From Amyelois transitella (Eukaryota > Arthropoda > Insecta > Lepidoptera > Pyralidae): DNA of 64,000 nucleotides. Positions within the stretch are counted from its first letter, which is position 1. The number at the start of each line of letters is the position of its first letter. Positions 1 to 9,160 of the stretch are shown piece after piece. Below the pieces are notes generated by a model that saw nothing but the letters and a program-made list of their open reading frames with translations, made no database searches and was not told the origin of the DNA. A program made the translations under genes and the position numbers. The DNA is taken from the NCBI RefSeq assembly GCF_032362555.1, contig NC_083514.1:10835001-10899000 (forward strand), given 5' to 3'.

Positions 1-414
1 AGACAGTGCATAAAATATAGTTTACAGTTATAGATACAGAGTAAGTTCTGACTTGAATTCGACATCGAATAGTGCGGGCAAATTACAGTGTAATAGTTCC
101 AGTATACGAGTTCTATTCGAACTATTTTCATAGTGTACGAGTTCTATTCGAACTATTTTCATAGTGTGCGAGTTCTATTCGAACTATTTCATAGTGTGTG
201 AGTTTTATTCGAATAGTAAAGAACAGTTTTAAGTGTCGGGAATAGTTAAACAATTTTATATTATATATAGTGATATAGACTAGATTGATTTATAGACAGT
301 TATCATAGACAATAAAAGACAGTAAAGTGGTGACTGGTGTTTTAATCCTTCGAACCTATAGTTCGTGCATATGGGATACTAAGGCGCGTCTTCAGACAAA
401 CCCGTGTCCCGCAC
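1..414. other. Left-edge non-coding sequence, possibly an LTR end
   Basis: No coding frame was found. The stretch holds a short tandem array (101-216). It then runs through an AATAAA-containing segment (near 310) to a CA dinucleotide near 410, where Helitron-type sequence begins abruptly. That layout would fit the edge of an LTR element inserted in a Helitron, but the other end is outside the window, so this is inference only. Confidence 0.25.
101..216. repeat. Four-copy 31-bp tandem repeat
   Basis: Units start near 101, 132, 163 and 193. Each contains GAGTTCTATTCGAACTA, and the last unit is diverged and truncated. Each unit has a small internal palindrome around TTCGAA. Non-coding minisatellite. 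Confidence 0.8.
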
Positions 415-561
415 AGTAGGCTTTAGGCTATATAACATCAACTTTTAAGAGCGAAGAAGTAATGAAAAATGTGAAAAAAAAAACGGGGGAAATTATTCAT
501 TCTCGAGGATTGCCCAAAATAACTATTCCACGCGGACGTAGTCGGGGGTACATACAGCTAG
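415..561 (+). mobile_element. 3' part of a non-autonomous Helitron
   Basis: The piece ends in an imperfect GC hairpin (CCACGCGGACGTAGTCG) followed by CTAG at 558-561. It shares its body with the fuller copies at 36740, 47528 and 61664. The 5' half is missing. Confidence 0.65.
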
Positions 562-578
562 TTACATAATATACTCAC

Positions 579-3500
579 ATTACAGTTGGGACATACGAAC
601 AGCGACATATTTTCTATGACCCCCAAAACTCTGACCCCCACTTTGGAGCAAAAGGTCAGCTCTTTGCGGACATCCAACAAGGCCACTTCCTGAGGCGTGG
701 TCACCACTACGGCCCCGGTCAGACCCGCTCCAGTTAAATACTGAACTGATGACAGGTGTTCGTCGGATGTGCCTGAAAAAATATAGGATATTGACTTCAA
801 ATATCATCACTTTGTATCAAATATTTGGTATTTGATTTTCATTATTTGCCGTGTGGTTCCCGGCACCAGTACAAAAAAGAATAGGACCACTCCATCTCTT
901 TCCCATGGATGTCGTAAAAGGCGACTAAGGGATAGGCTCACAAACTTGGGATTCTTTTTTAGGCGATGGGCTAGCAACCTGTCACTATTTGAATCTCAAT
1001 TCTATCATTAAGCCAAATAGCTGAGCGTGGCCTATCAGTCTTTTCAAGACCGTTGGTTTTGCCTTCCGCACAAGTGATTATATGTATGAATCCACTACCA
1101 TTTCGCTTAAAGCTGATTGACGAAAATTTGCGAACAAAATAATTAAATTATGAAATCACATAAATAAAATAAAAAAAGGCACAAAAATCAGAAAATATAA
1201 CATCCTGAGTTCTAGCCACTTATCTTACGGTGCAGATAGTAAAAGTCTATCAAGGACAATACCTTTGGAATTGGCCTAACGATCGAATGTAAGGTAAGGA
1301 TCCCCTGCAAATGTTAACTTCGTGTATAAACCTGACTTACCTGAACCAGATTCAGGGTCAAACGCCGCACCCCGGGCTCCTGGCGGCTTCCTGACTGGTA
1401 AAAATTAATCAGGACTTACGAGTCGAGAGCATGATGATTATAAATGTGAATGTACACTAATTAATAATAACAACTAATGCGGTACTATTATAGGTGTTTG
1501 TAACACCTATATATATTATAGCATATAAAGTATTTGTATTTGTTTGTATTTGTACTAGACCGATTTTGATGAAAGTTAGTATAACATTAATCTGTAATAA
1601 AAAATAGACTTTATGCAAATTTCCACGGGTACGTGATTTATTGCATGTGAAGTTGCGAGTGAAATCTGATAAATTATAAAATAAATGAAGAATAAACTAA
1701 ATAATTAATGGGAATGATATGATTAGAGTTATGAATGTGGATGAAGCGAAGGAAGTATGCAGAGATCGTGGCAAGTGGAAATATGTAGTCTCTGCCTACC
1801 CCTCCGGGAAAGAGGCGTGATTTTATATATCTATACTAATATTATAAAGCTGAAGAGTTTGTTTTGTTTGTTTGTTTAAACGCGCTAATCTCAGAAACTA
1901 CTGAACCGATTTGAATAATTCTTTCACTGTTAGGTAGTCTATTTATGGAAGGCTATAGGCTACATTTTATCCCGGATTTCCTACGGGAAACGTCAACAAT
2001 GCAGGTGAAAGTTGAATGAGTCGGCCATCTGCGAGCTTTCCACGCGAACGCTGCGCAAACCAACAAAGATATAGTAAAACAATGTACTAAAGATGTGAAG
2101 TACTCATTTTTTGCCACAAAAAAGTCCGCGAGAGCATATATCTATCTCTTAAGGTTTACTTACAATAACCACGTTTATGTTCATTTTTTAAGATTATTTT
2201 TTCATTATAAACAAAAGTTATTTTGAAACCAATTTTCTTTAATTCAGTATTAATCCTTATCCAAATAAATATGTTTATTACTTTCAGCTTTTCATGTAGA
2301 CTAAAATTGCCATTTACAGTATATAAATCAGACGAATAGGTTTTGAGATATAGTCGTTATAAGCAATTTGCAGCGAAACATTTAATACGGCGAACCAGCG
2401 TTTTTTCTAATACGCGTGACCGCCTGACAAAATAACTATTCCACGCGGACGAAGTCGCGGGCACAGCTAGTGTATGATATGATTACGTACCTGGCGGAGT
2501 GTCGATTAGCAAATAGTCTAGTTCACCCCAGTCCACCTCGCTTAGAAACTGTTTAATCATACCTGTCGAAGATATTCATTATATAAGACATATTTGATAA
2601 AAATAAAAATTTATTGAATAAAGTTGACAAAATGTAGATTTAGATTACAATTTCTAAACTATACTAATAATGAATCTATAGATAATATAATTTATTATTA
2701 TATTTTTTTAAGTTTGTCGTTTAAGAAATTAACTTTATTTTAATTAGGTAGATTTATTATGATTAGTATAGTTTATGAAAATAATAATATAAATAAGAAT
2801 TTCGACATCCGAAATGTCTGCTTGCAATAGCTTTATATTTGCAGGTTAAGATGAGATTGGGAGAAACTATACATACAAAACTTATCCGTTACTGAGAGAC
2901 TGACAGACAACGCGCAGCCTAAACCTTAGGATCTAGAAACTTGACATTTTGTATGTAGATTACTTATGTTGTCAAGGATTTTCTGAAATTCCCGGGAGAA
3001 CGGAAGTTAACGGGATTTTTGGTTAACGCAGACGGAGCTAGGGTATTATAGTTAAAAATAAAATAAATATTATGTAACTACGGAATAAATAACACAGAAA
3101 TCAAGTTCATGTTAAATTGCACTTAATATATTTTTTAAATTAATATATAATGTGTTTTAAATGAATACATACATACATACATAAAATCACGCCTCTTTCC
3201 CGGAGGGGTAGGCAGAGACTACCTCCTACCTACTTTTAAATGAATAAGTTATTTAAATAAAAAATATAAGCATCCGTCTGATAAGGTGCCGTGTGGTTTC
3301 CGGCAATCAAAAAGACCACTTTCATCTCTTTGCCATGAATGTTGTAACAAGCGACTAAGGGAAAGGCTTATAAACTTGGGATTCTTTTAGGCGATTGGTT
3401 GGCAACCTGACACTACTTGAATCTCAATTCTTTCATTATGTCAAACAGCTGAACGTGGCTTTTCAGTATTTTCGAGACTGCTGGCTTCGTCTCCCCGCAA

Positions 3501-6500
3501 GGGATATAGACGTGATTATAAGTATGTAGATAAGCATTCAAGACCCAGGGAAATCAGTAAAACATCATGACCTGTGATCGAACCCTGGTTGTGTGGTCTG
3601 ATTGGAAACATTTATCTTTCTGTTTATTTTGAATGTTTTCTTTTATTACTTTAAGTCGAATAGATAAAAAAAAGTAGCCTTTGTTCGCTCTGTGAACTGA
3701 TTCAGAGGTTATCAAGGGAACAAAGTTCTCGGCTTAAGTAGAAATTAAGTATTTCACCTGTATTAGATTAGCTTCGAATTTGCTTTACTTGCGTCTACCA
3801 AAAATACTATTTAGGCGAAAGCTATTAGAAAAATATACCTACATAGGTACATAAAGTCACGTCTGTATCCCTTGCGGGGTAGACAGAGTAACATAATTGA
3901 AAAGGCCACGTTCAGCTTCATGTACAAATTGAGATTGAAATAGTGACAGGTTGCTAGCCCATCTCTTACAAGGGGAATCCCAAGTTTATAAGCCTATAAG
4001 TAAGTCGCCTTTTACGACATCCACGGAAAAGATATGAAGTGGTTCCAACCTTGTGGATTCCGGCACTTAAAAAAAAATTAAATAAATAACAACATATACA
4101 AAAGTCCCTTACAGAGTCAGTCTGGAAAAACTGAGAGGCCCCGTTTCGCTTTATGGTTTAACTCTTGACGTTTGGTGGTTAGTTAACTTACTTTTTCTGC
4201 GCCATCTATTGCCGAATAGTGGTACTATTTCGTTCGTAAACAGCGCAACTTTGGCGCCCAAGTTCGAGCTATGGATGGTCGACTACAATTCCGTGGCGCG
4301 CGGGAAGAACTTGACAACTAGACCTACATGTTTTTTTTTTTATTGGTCCAAACGCTTTCTAAGCCTATTAAAAAGAAATTGTAGTGCCGTTTTCTCAAAG
4401 GATTAAGACAAAAATAAAAATTGTTCCCAAAAAACTTATAAAAGTATTGTTTAAAAATTCAACCATTTAATATGTACAGAAGGTTTATTTTCGCCTGTCT
4501 CACCGTTCTTCTTCGGTCCTCTCCATATAACTGCGTCGTCGGGACTGCCCAGCAAGAACCCGATGGACATCAACGACAGGTTGTCTGTCACGTACTGCAA
4601 ACAACATTTATAGCTGAACTCGTTCATACACATATACATAGGTACATACATACATAAATCACGTTTCTTTCTGGGAGAGATAGGCAAGGACTACATCTCC
4701 ATTTATTTATTATTCTATAATAAATATTATAAATGCGAAAATAACGCGGTCTGTCTGATACGCGTTCGAGCCTAAACCACTGAACCGATTTTGATGAAAT
4801 GTAATACAGAAGTAGGGTTGACCCTGAGGAAGAACATAGGCCAGAAAAAAGATTGTCTGTAAACTTTCACGGCGAACGAAGTCGCGGGCAATAACTAGTT
4901 TCTAATTAAAAGTTACACTCACAACGGGAGACCAGCCCGAGCCCGAGTTGTGGACACGCTCGTCGCGCACGCCCAGCACTCGCGGCTGGCTCGGACCGCA
5001 GATATCCGCGTCCAAGATGCCCACCTGATGATACAAATTAAATGGGTTCTTAACCACTGAGCTGCCGAACCAGCGATCTGATTTACATTTGAGTGTGGAG
5101 GGAAAGGTCGGAGTGGGAAGACCTAGACGAACGTATCTTGATCAAATTAAAGACGTCCTGCTAAAGGGTCAGGTCAAAGTACCCGAAACCGCCGAGCTTG
5201 CATGAAGAGAGTTATGAATGTGGATGAAGCGAAGGAAATATGCAGAGATCGTGGCAAGTGGAAAGAGGTAGTCTCTGCCTACCCCTCCGGGAAAGAGGCG
5301 TGATTTTATGTATGTATGTATGTATCTGATTTACACCCGCATCTGCCGCGGGAAATCAATTTTTGAGCGAGAAAGGAGTAAGTATTTCCAAACTTAAAGT
5401 AATGCATTTTATACTCAAAATAAAATAAATAAAGCGGCCGGTAGGGCGAGCGCTGATCAGAGCTTAAGCAGTTGAGAAGTTAAATTACAAACTTAAAGGA
5501 ACATTCCAGGCTCCTCTCAGAGCGAGGTAACCGGGACTAACGCCAGAAGCAAGAATAAGACTTACATTAAAAATTTGAATTAATAACACTTTATTTACCA
5601 CATAACATTTTACACGCAATTAAATAATTGTCTCCAATCACTGCAACTAGGGTTGCTAACTGTTTAAATCTTAGAAAAAGATTTAAAAAAAAATTCGGAT
5701 TTTTCATTCCTTCAACTGACACGTGCGGCTGAATGTATGTTTAACACGCGAGACCAAAATTGACGATGAAAAATAAATGCTCATTCATATTTATTTAATA
5801 ATTCTAAAAAAATAAATGACAACCGTTTATATCAGAAGATCTATATGGTTGCCAACTCCAACAAAGTTAGCTATATATGTATGTACCTATATATCATCAC
5901 GTAAAAAGTTACGTACCTACTTAAGCCACGTAAGGAAAGCCTTACGTGGCTTAAGTAGGTGAAGGACACGTATAATAATATGACACGCCAAAATACCATT
6001 ATTTTTTTAAGAAGATCGACTCAGCTTCAAAAATTACAGCGGAAAGAAGCAAAACAGAAGCTATATACCTACCTATACCTATCGATAATTACTTTGACCG
6101 TTTGAAAGTGCCCAGGAGACATCATTATCATACATCCGGTGGTTACAGCCAAAACCATTATATGGAATATGTTAGAAAATATTAAGTAAAGGTAAAAGTC
6201 TTGCAAATTTTTGCCAAGATGTAGGGCACAAAAAATAAAAATAAAAACCGAAGGTAAGTACATAAGAACTTGCCTGCGTTCCACGCGAACTAATTCGCGG
6301 ACGATAGCTAGCAAATAGCAAAAGGAAGTGATAAAAAAATCATGTTAACTGTAAACACAATAATACCTGACCTATATACCACCCTGGCACTGCCTGGTAC
6401 CCTCGCCAAGTAGACGATTGCGAAAATATTAGACGCGCGGTATTCGGGATCAATACACTACACGTGGTTGCCTTCTATTTTTTTTTTGAAGTTCGAAATG

Positions 6501-8457
6501 GAATTCGGCAGCGAGCAGGAGCGGCGGTCGAGATATAACAGGGTAAGAAATAAAAAAAAATAATAGAAAAAAATATTTTATCTATGTTCATTTGTTACCC
6601 CGCCAAAAATATGTTACCTAAAACTGAAAAAAGTAATTATTCTATCTGTTTGTGTGTGTAGTACACACACACACTGTGAACATCTCTAAATACAATGGAT
6701 TTGTCATCTGTAATTACTATGAACCCTCAGTTACTATGTAGTAAATCTCTGTAAGTCAGGCCAAGCCTCTCATAAAATACCTAAGTATAAAAGTGGTATT
6801 AGTTAAAGCTGTCAGTTCAGTCCAATTAAAGATGTAAATATACAAAACACAAAGTCACAGTGAGGTCAAACCTTATTAGCCTTGCCTTAGATAAATCTAC
6901 CTTTTTGAGAACTTGTTTGCAAGATAACTACTAATCAATAAAAGATCTGGCTTAATAGGTAAACACATGTTTTATTTTTAAATAAACTTAAAACATAAGA
7001 TCTCTTACGTTTTCATTACTTTCGGGATAGATAAACAGAGCCTGCAGTAGGTATATACTTATAAGTCTATACATACTAGCTGTAATGAAAATCTGGCATA
7101 CAGAACAAAAATGAGAAAATATACATACATATATACTCAATAACATGTTAAATGTATGTACTTAATAACATCCTTTATGAAGTAGACATAGCCAACAGTT
7201 TTAGAAAGCTTCAGCTGTATGGCTTGATGATGGAATTTAGCTTTAATAAAGACAGGTGATGTGTGAACATGGCCTACCAGTCTTTCCAAAACTGTTGGCT
7301 CTGTCTACCCCGCAAGATTATATGTATGTATGCAGAGACAGGTTGCCAGCTCATCCCATAAAAGAATCCCAAATTTATAAGCCAAGTTTTTTTATTGAGG
7401 AAATGAGAAGAGAAGAATATCATTAGCATGAAACTTATTTGTTCAAATTGTTCTGAAGCACATTATATGTGACAGTATAGATTTTTAATCAAATGAAGCC
7501 ATATGATGTTAGCGGCAATCACTTTGCTAATGGAACATTTTGTAATCTTATCAGCAATAATGCTGCTAATGGATGGATAAATAAAAATTTTGCTTCTCTG
7601 ATCAAGTGGGTTGCATGTTCATGGGCCCATGCACATCTTGGTATCAGCTTTCAAATCAGAATACGGTATTTTCTGTGGTCGGAAAGAATAAAGTTTTTCA
7701 AAATTTCTTTATATGTATAATACTCCAAGTATCTCTAAGTACAGAACCTTTCCATGAATTATGTTTGTATTTTGTGTAAATGCATAAGACTCAGATTTAC
7801 AACTAAAAAAATATAAAAAAATTGTAAAATAATCAAAATGTCTGATATACTACTATCATAGAAAAATGTTTATTTATCATTGCTACTTCAATTTGCAATT
7901 GCTTCAGACATATTCTGGAATAAGTTATAATAGAAGAAAATATTTCAAATAAAAGAGCTACAAAGAACCTAAAAACATGAAAAAAAGAACACACAAAAAA
8001 AAACTTACATTGATATCAGGATTCTTAGCGGCCAGTGCGTGCCCTAACAGGGATGTGACTGTACTCTTTCCTACTCCTCCTTTCCCTGATAAAATGAGGA
8101 TCTTATGCTTCACATTTGCTAGCCGATTCTTGATTATATCTATTGCTGGGTCCGGTAGTGAGGCTGCGCCTGGAGCACACAGTAAACAGTTACCAAAATG
8201 TTAGTCAAACATTGTCTCAAAAAAATTAAATAAACAGCAGGAACTCTTTATTCATTTGAGACTTACCTGAAGCACATATATTTTGATTTGGACAGCCTGC
8301 ACAAGCTGAGGCTTTACCAGCATCGTCACTCTGCGTACCAGGACAATCTGTATAACATTTATTCATTCTTTTTGAATTTAAAACGTTTGATGATAATCAG
8401 ATTTTCACTTAGCACAAAATTAAACTTACGCTGTGGTGCATTCTCTGGAACATTCAT
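579..8457 (-). CDS. NUBP1: NUBP1, cytosolic Fe-S cluster assembly scaffold ATPase (3' end outside window)
   Basis: Seven exons were read on the minus strand: 8457-8430, 8347-8267, 8169-8009, 5024-4923, 4594-4504, 2562-2491 and 772-579. They join in frame through GT-AG introns into 243 codons with no stop, so the C-terminal exon(s) lie left of the window. Family knowledge: NUBP1/Nbp35 with NUBP2/Cfd1 assembles 4Fe-4S clusters in the cytosol for transfer to apoproteins (CIA pathway). Seen here: the N-terminal cysteine motif C11, C25, C28, C34 that separates NUBP1 from NUBP2; the deviant Walker [10 protein letters not shown] at about residues 65-73; DADICGPS just after; the DTPPGTSDEH switch motif; and CPNC at about 239-242, matching the bridging-cluster CxxC. 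The start is the first in-frame ATG and gives the usual NUBP1 N-terminus. Introns 3 to 6 are loaded with repeats. The tektin gene is divergent, about 0.7 kb away. Confidence 0.95.
849..1090 (+). mobile_element. Family A SINE-like repeat, near full length
   Basis: It begins GCCGTGTGGTTCCCGGCACC, passes CCATGGATGTCGTAAAAGG, and ends in a TATGTATG-type tail. About 240 bp, within NUBP1 intron 6. I know this family only by its repetition in this window and do not assign a published name. Confidence 0.75.
1255..1400 (-). repeat. Family D dispersed repeat, degraded
   Basis: On the minus strand it carries the string around ACACGAAG and AAGTCAGGTTTA seen also near 15160, 42045 and 48135. Probably the 3' region of a retroelement; no coding frame. 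Confidence 0.4.
1715..1828 (+). mobile_element. LINE 3' end (5'-truncated)
   Basis: A short frame reads [18 protein letters not shown], then runs to SAYPSGKEA and a stop. This is a C-terminus typical of a moth non-LTR retrotransposon. The same end occurs at 5090-5330. A Helitron begins right behind it at 1830. Confidence 0.6.
1830..2470 (+). mobile_element. Helitron (Lep1-like, non-autonomous), 641 bp
   Basis: It starts TCTATACTAATATTATAAAG and ends with the hairpin-forming CGCGGACGAAGTCGCG, then CTAG at 2467-2470. It is flanked by A on the left and T on the right, as expected for Helitron insertion between A and T. The longest copy in the window; no replicase or helicase frame. It lies in NUBP1 intron 6, just upstream of the last visible exon. 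Confidence 0.8.
3170..3230 (-). mobile_element. LINE tail fragment
   Basis: CATACATACATAC followed by the reverse complement of the LINE terminus (CCCGGAGGGGTAGGCAGAG). Only the last ~60 bp remain. Confidence 0.5.
3287..3528 (+). mobile_element. Family A SINE-like repeat
   Basis: GTGCCGTGTGG start, GACTAAGGG and GGCGATTGG middle, GTGATTATAAGTATG end. In NUBP1 intron 5. It is followed at 3530-3600 by a degraded reverse tRNA-SINE piece (CAAGACCCAGG...). Confidence 0.7.
3838..4072 (-). mobile_element. Family A SINE-like repeat
   Basis: It reads from the TACATA tail through CCCTTGCGGGGTAGACAG to the GGATTCCGGCAC head on the opposite strand. With the 3287 copy it forms an inverted pair about 0.3 kb apart inside NUBP1 intron 5. 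Confidence 0.7.
4636..4700 (-). mobile_element. LINE tail fragment
   Basis: A CATA microsatellite followed by a diverged LINE terminus (GGGAGAGATAGGCAAGGAC). It sits about 40 bp upstream, in transcript sense, of the NUBP1 exon 5 acceptor. Confidence 0.4.
4721..4898 (+). mobile_element. Short Helitron, about 180 bp
   Basis: Begins near CTATAATAAATATTATAAATG and ends CGGCGAACGAAGTCGCGGGC followed by CTAG at 4895-4898. A different internal subfamily from the 1830 copy. It lies about 25 bp from the splice donor of NUBP1 exon 4. Confidence 0.6.
5090..5330 (+). mobile_element. 5'-truncated LINE 3' end with frameshift
   Basis: One frame reads [18 protein letters not shown] up to a stop. After a shift of frame, [18 protein letters not shown] runs to SAYPSGKEA and stop, then a (TGTA)n tail. 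This is the C-terminus of a moth LINE polyprotein broken by a small indel. Clade not assigned; RTE-like is a guess. Confidence 0.6.
5915..5960. repeat. Perfect 21-bp inverted repeat with 4-nt loop
   Basis: The arm ACCTACTTAAGCCACGTAAGG is followed by AAAG and its exact reverse complement. Inside NUBP1 intron 3. No TE ends or target duplication were recognised. Confidence 0.85.
6275..6311 (+). mobile_element. Helitron 3'-end remnant
   Basis: CCACGCGAACTAATTCGCGG hairpin, then CTAG at 6308-6311. Only the terminal ~40 bp are recognisable. Confidence 0.4.
6312..7257. other. NUBP1 intron 3, AT-rich, no gene seen
   Basis: Low-complexity AT-rich sequence with a (TG)n/(CA)n palindrome at 6651-6671 (TGTGTGTGTA-G-TACACACACA). 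No supported coding exon. Confidence 0.5.
7258..7385. mobile_element. Two back-to-back family A fragments
   Basis: A plus-oriented 3' end (CTGTTGGCTCTGTCTACCCCGC, TATGTATG) runs into a minus-oriented middle piece (GACAGGTTGCCAGC, CCCAAATTTATAAGCC). Rearranged remnants in NUBP1 intron 3. The rest of the intron to 8008 is AT-rich and empty. Confidence 0.5.
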
Positions 8458-9160
8458 TTTAGTATTGTGTATTGTATTGTATATCAGTGAAGGAGCCGAG
8501 CCTGACTTAATTTTATTATCGTCCTCAAGATATCAAACCAAGAAATAATATTAAATAAAATTTATCCATTCAATCCACTAAAATTCACTTGTGTTCTGTT
8601 CACGATTTCTTTTCACAAATAAAAATGATTATGACTTTGACTTAAACAGCTGACAACCAACTGACAGTGACAGAAATACTTTTTTGCAAGTTGGATGCAC
8701 TTACAATATTAACATCGCTACAATGGCTTTTTGTAAATTACCTTTTCCTATAAGTAGTTTTAGTTGTAATTTTGGTCATTCCAAAATGTTATATTAATTA
8801 GTAAATAAATAATTAAATATCGTTTTTATACCACACACTCACGTCACGTATGTATGTATCATTAAATTACCCATATGTGGAGTCTTCACTGTTTTTAGTG
8901 AACAAAGTATTTTGAATACCTAAAAAATGTATAGCTATAAAATTTAAGTCATCATATTTATTTCTTTGTAGTTTTATCATTATGAGTATCAAAAAAATCA
9001 AAGCAAAATTGCCATGAACCCATCTCTTTACTTTTTTATTCTCCATGGTTGGCGCACCTGACAAAAATGACACGAAATTTGAAAATTTTGAATATCTAGC
9101 CATTTTAATATAACAAATTTTACATTTTATTTCGGACATTTACATTTCAAATTCAGCAAC
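8458..9160. promoter_or_regulatory. Divergent NUBP1 / tektin intergenic region
   Basis: The two start codons are 703 bp apart on opposite strands, so 5'UTRs and promoters of both genes must lie here unless distant first exons exist. The sequence is AT-rich with no clear TATA box. A 90-codon minus frame (8867-9139) with one hydrophobic stretch is not supported as a gene. Confidence 0.45.

Noticed and set aside
101-216. CRISPR-like array of repeats
   Set aside because: Head-to-tail units without unique spacers, in a eukaryotic genome.
7493-7720. 75-codon plus frame in NUBP1 intron 3
   Set aside because: No recognisable domain, AT-rich, antisense to NUBP1.
8867-9139. 90-codon minus-strand frame between NUBP1 and tektin, with one hydrophobic stretch
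   Set aside because: AT-rich, no homology recalled, no splice or promoter support, and it overlaps the probable shared promoter region.
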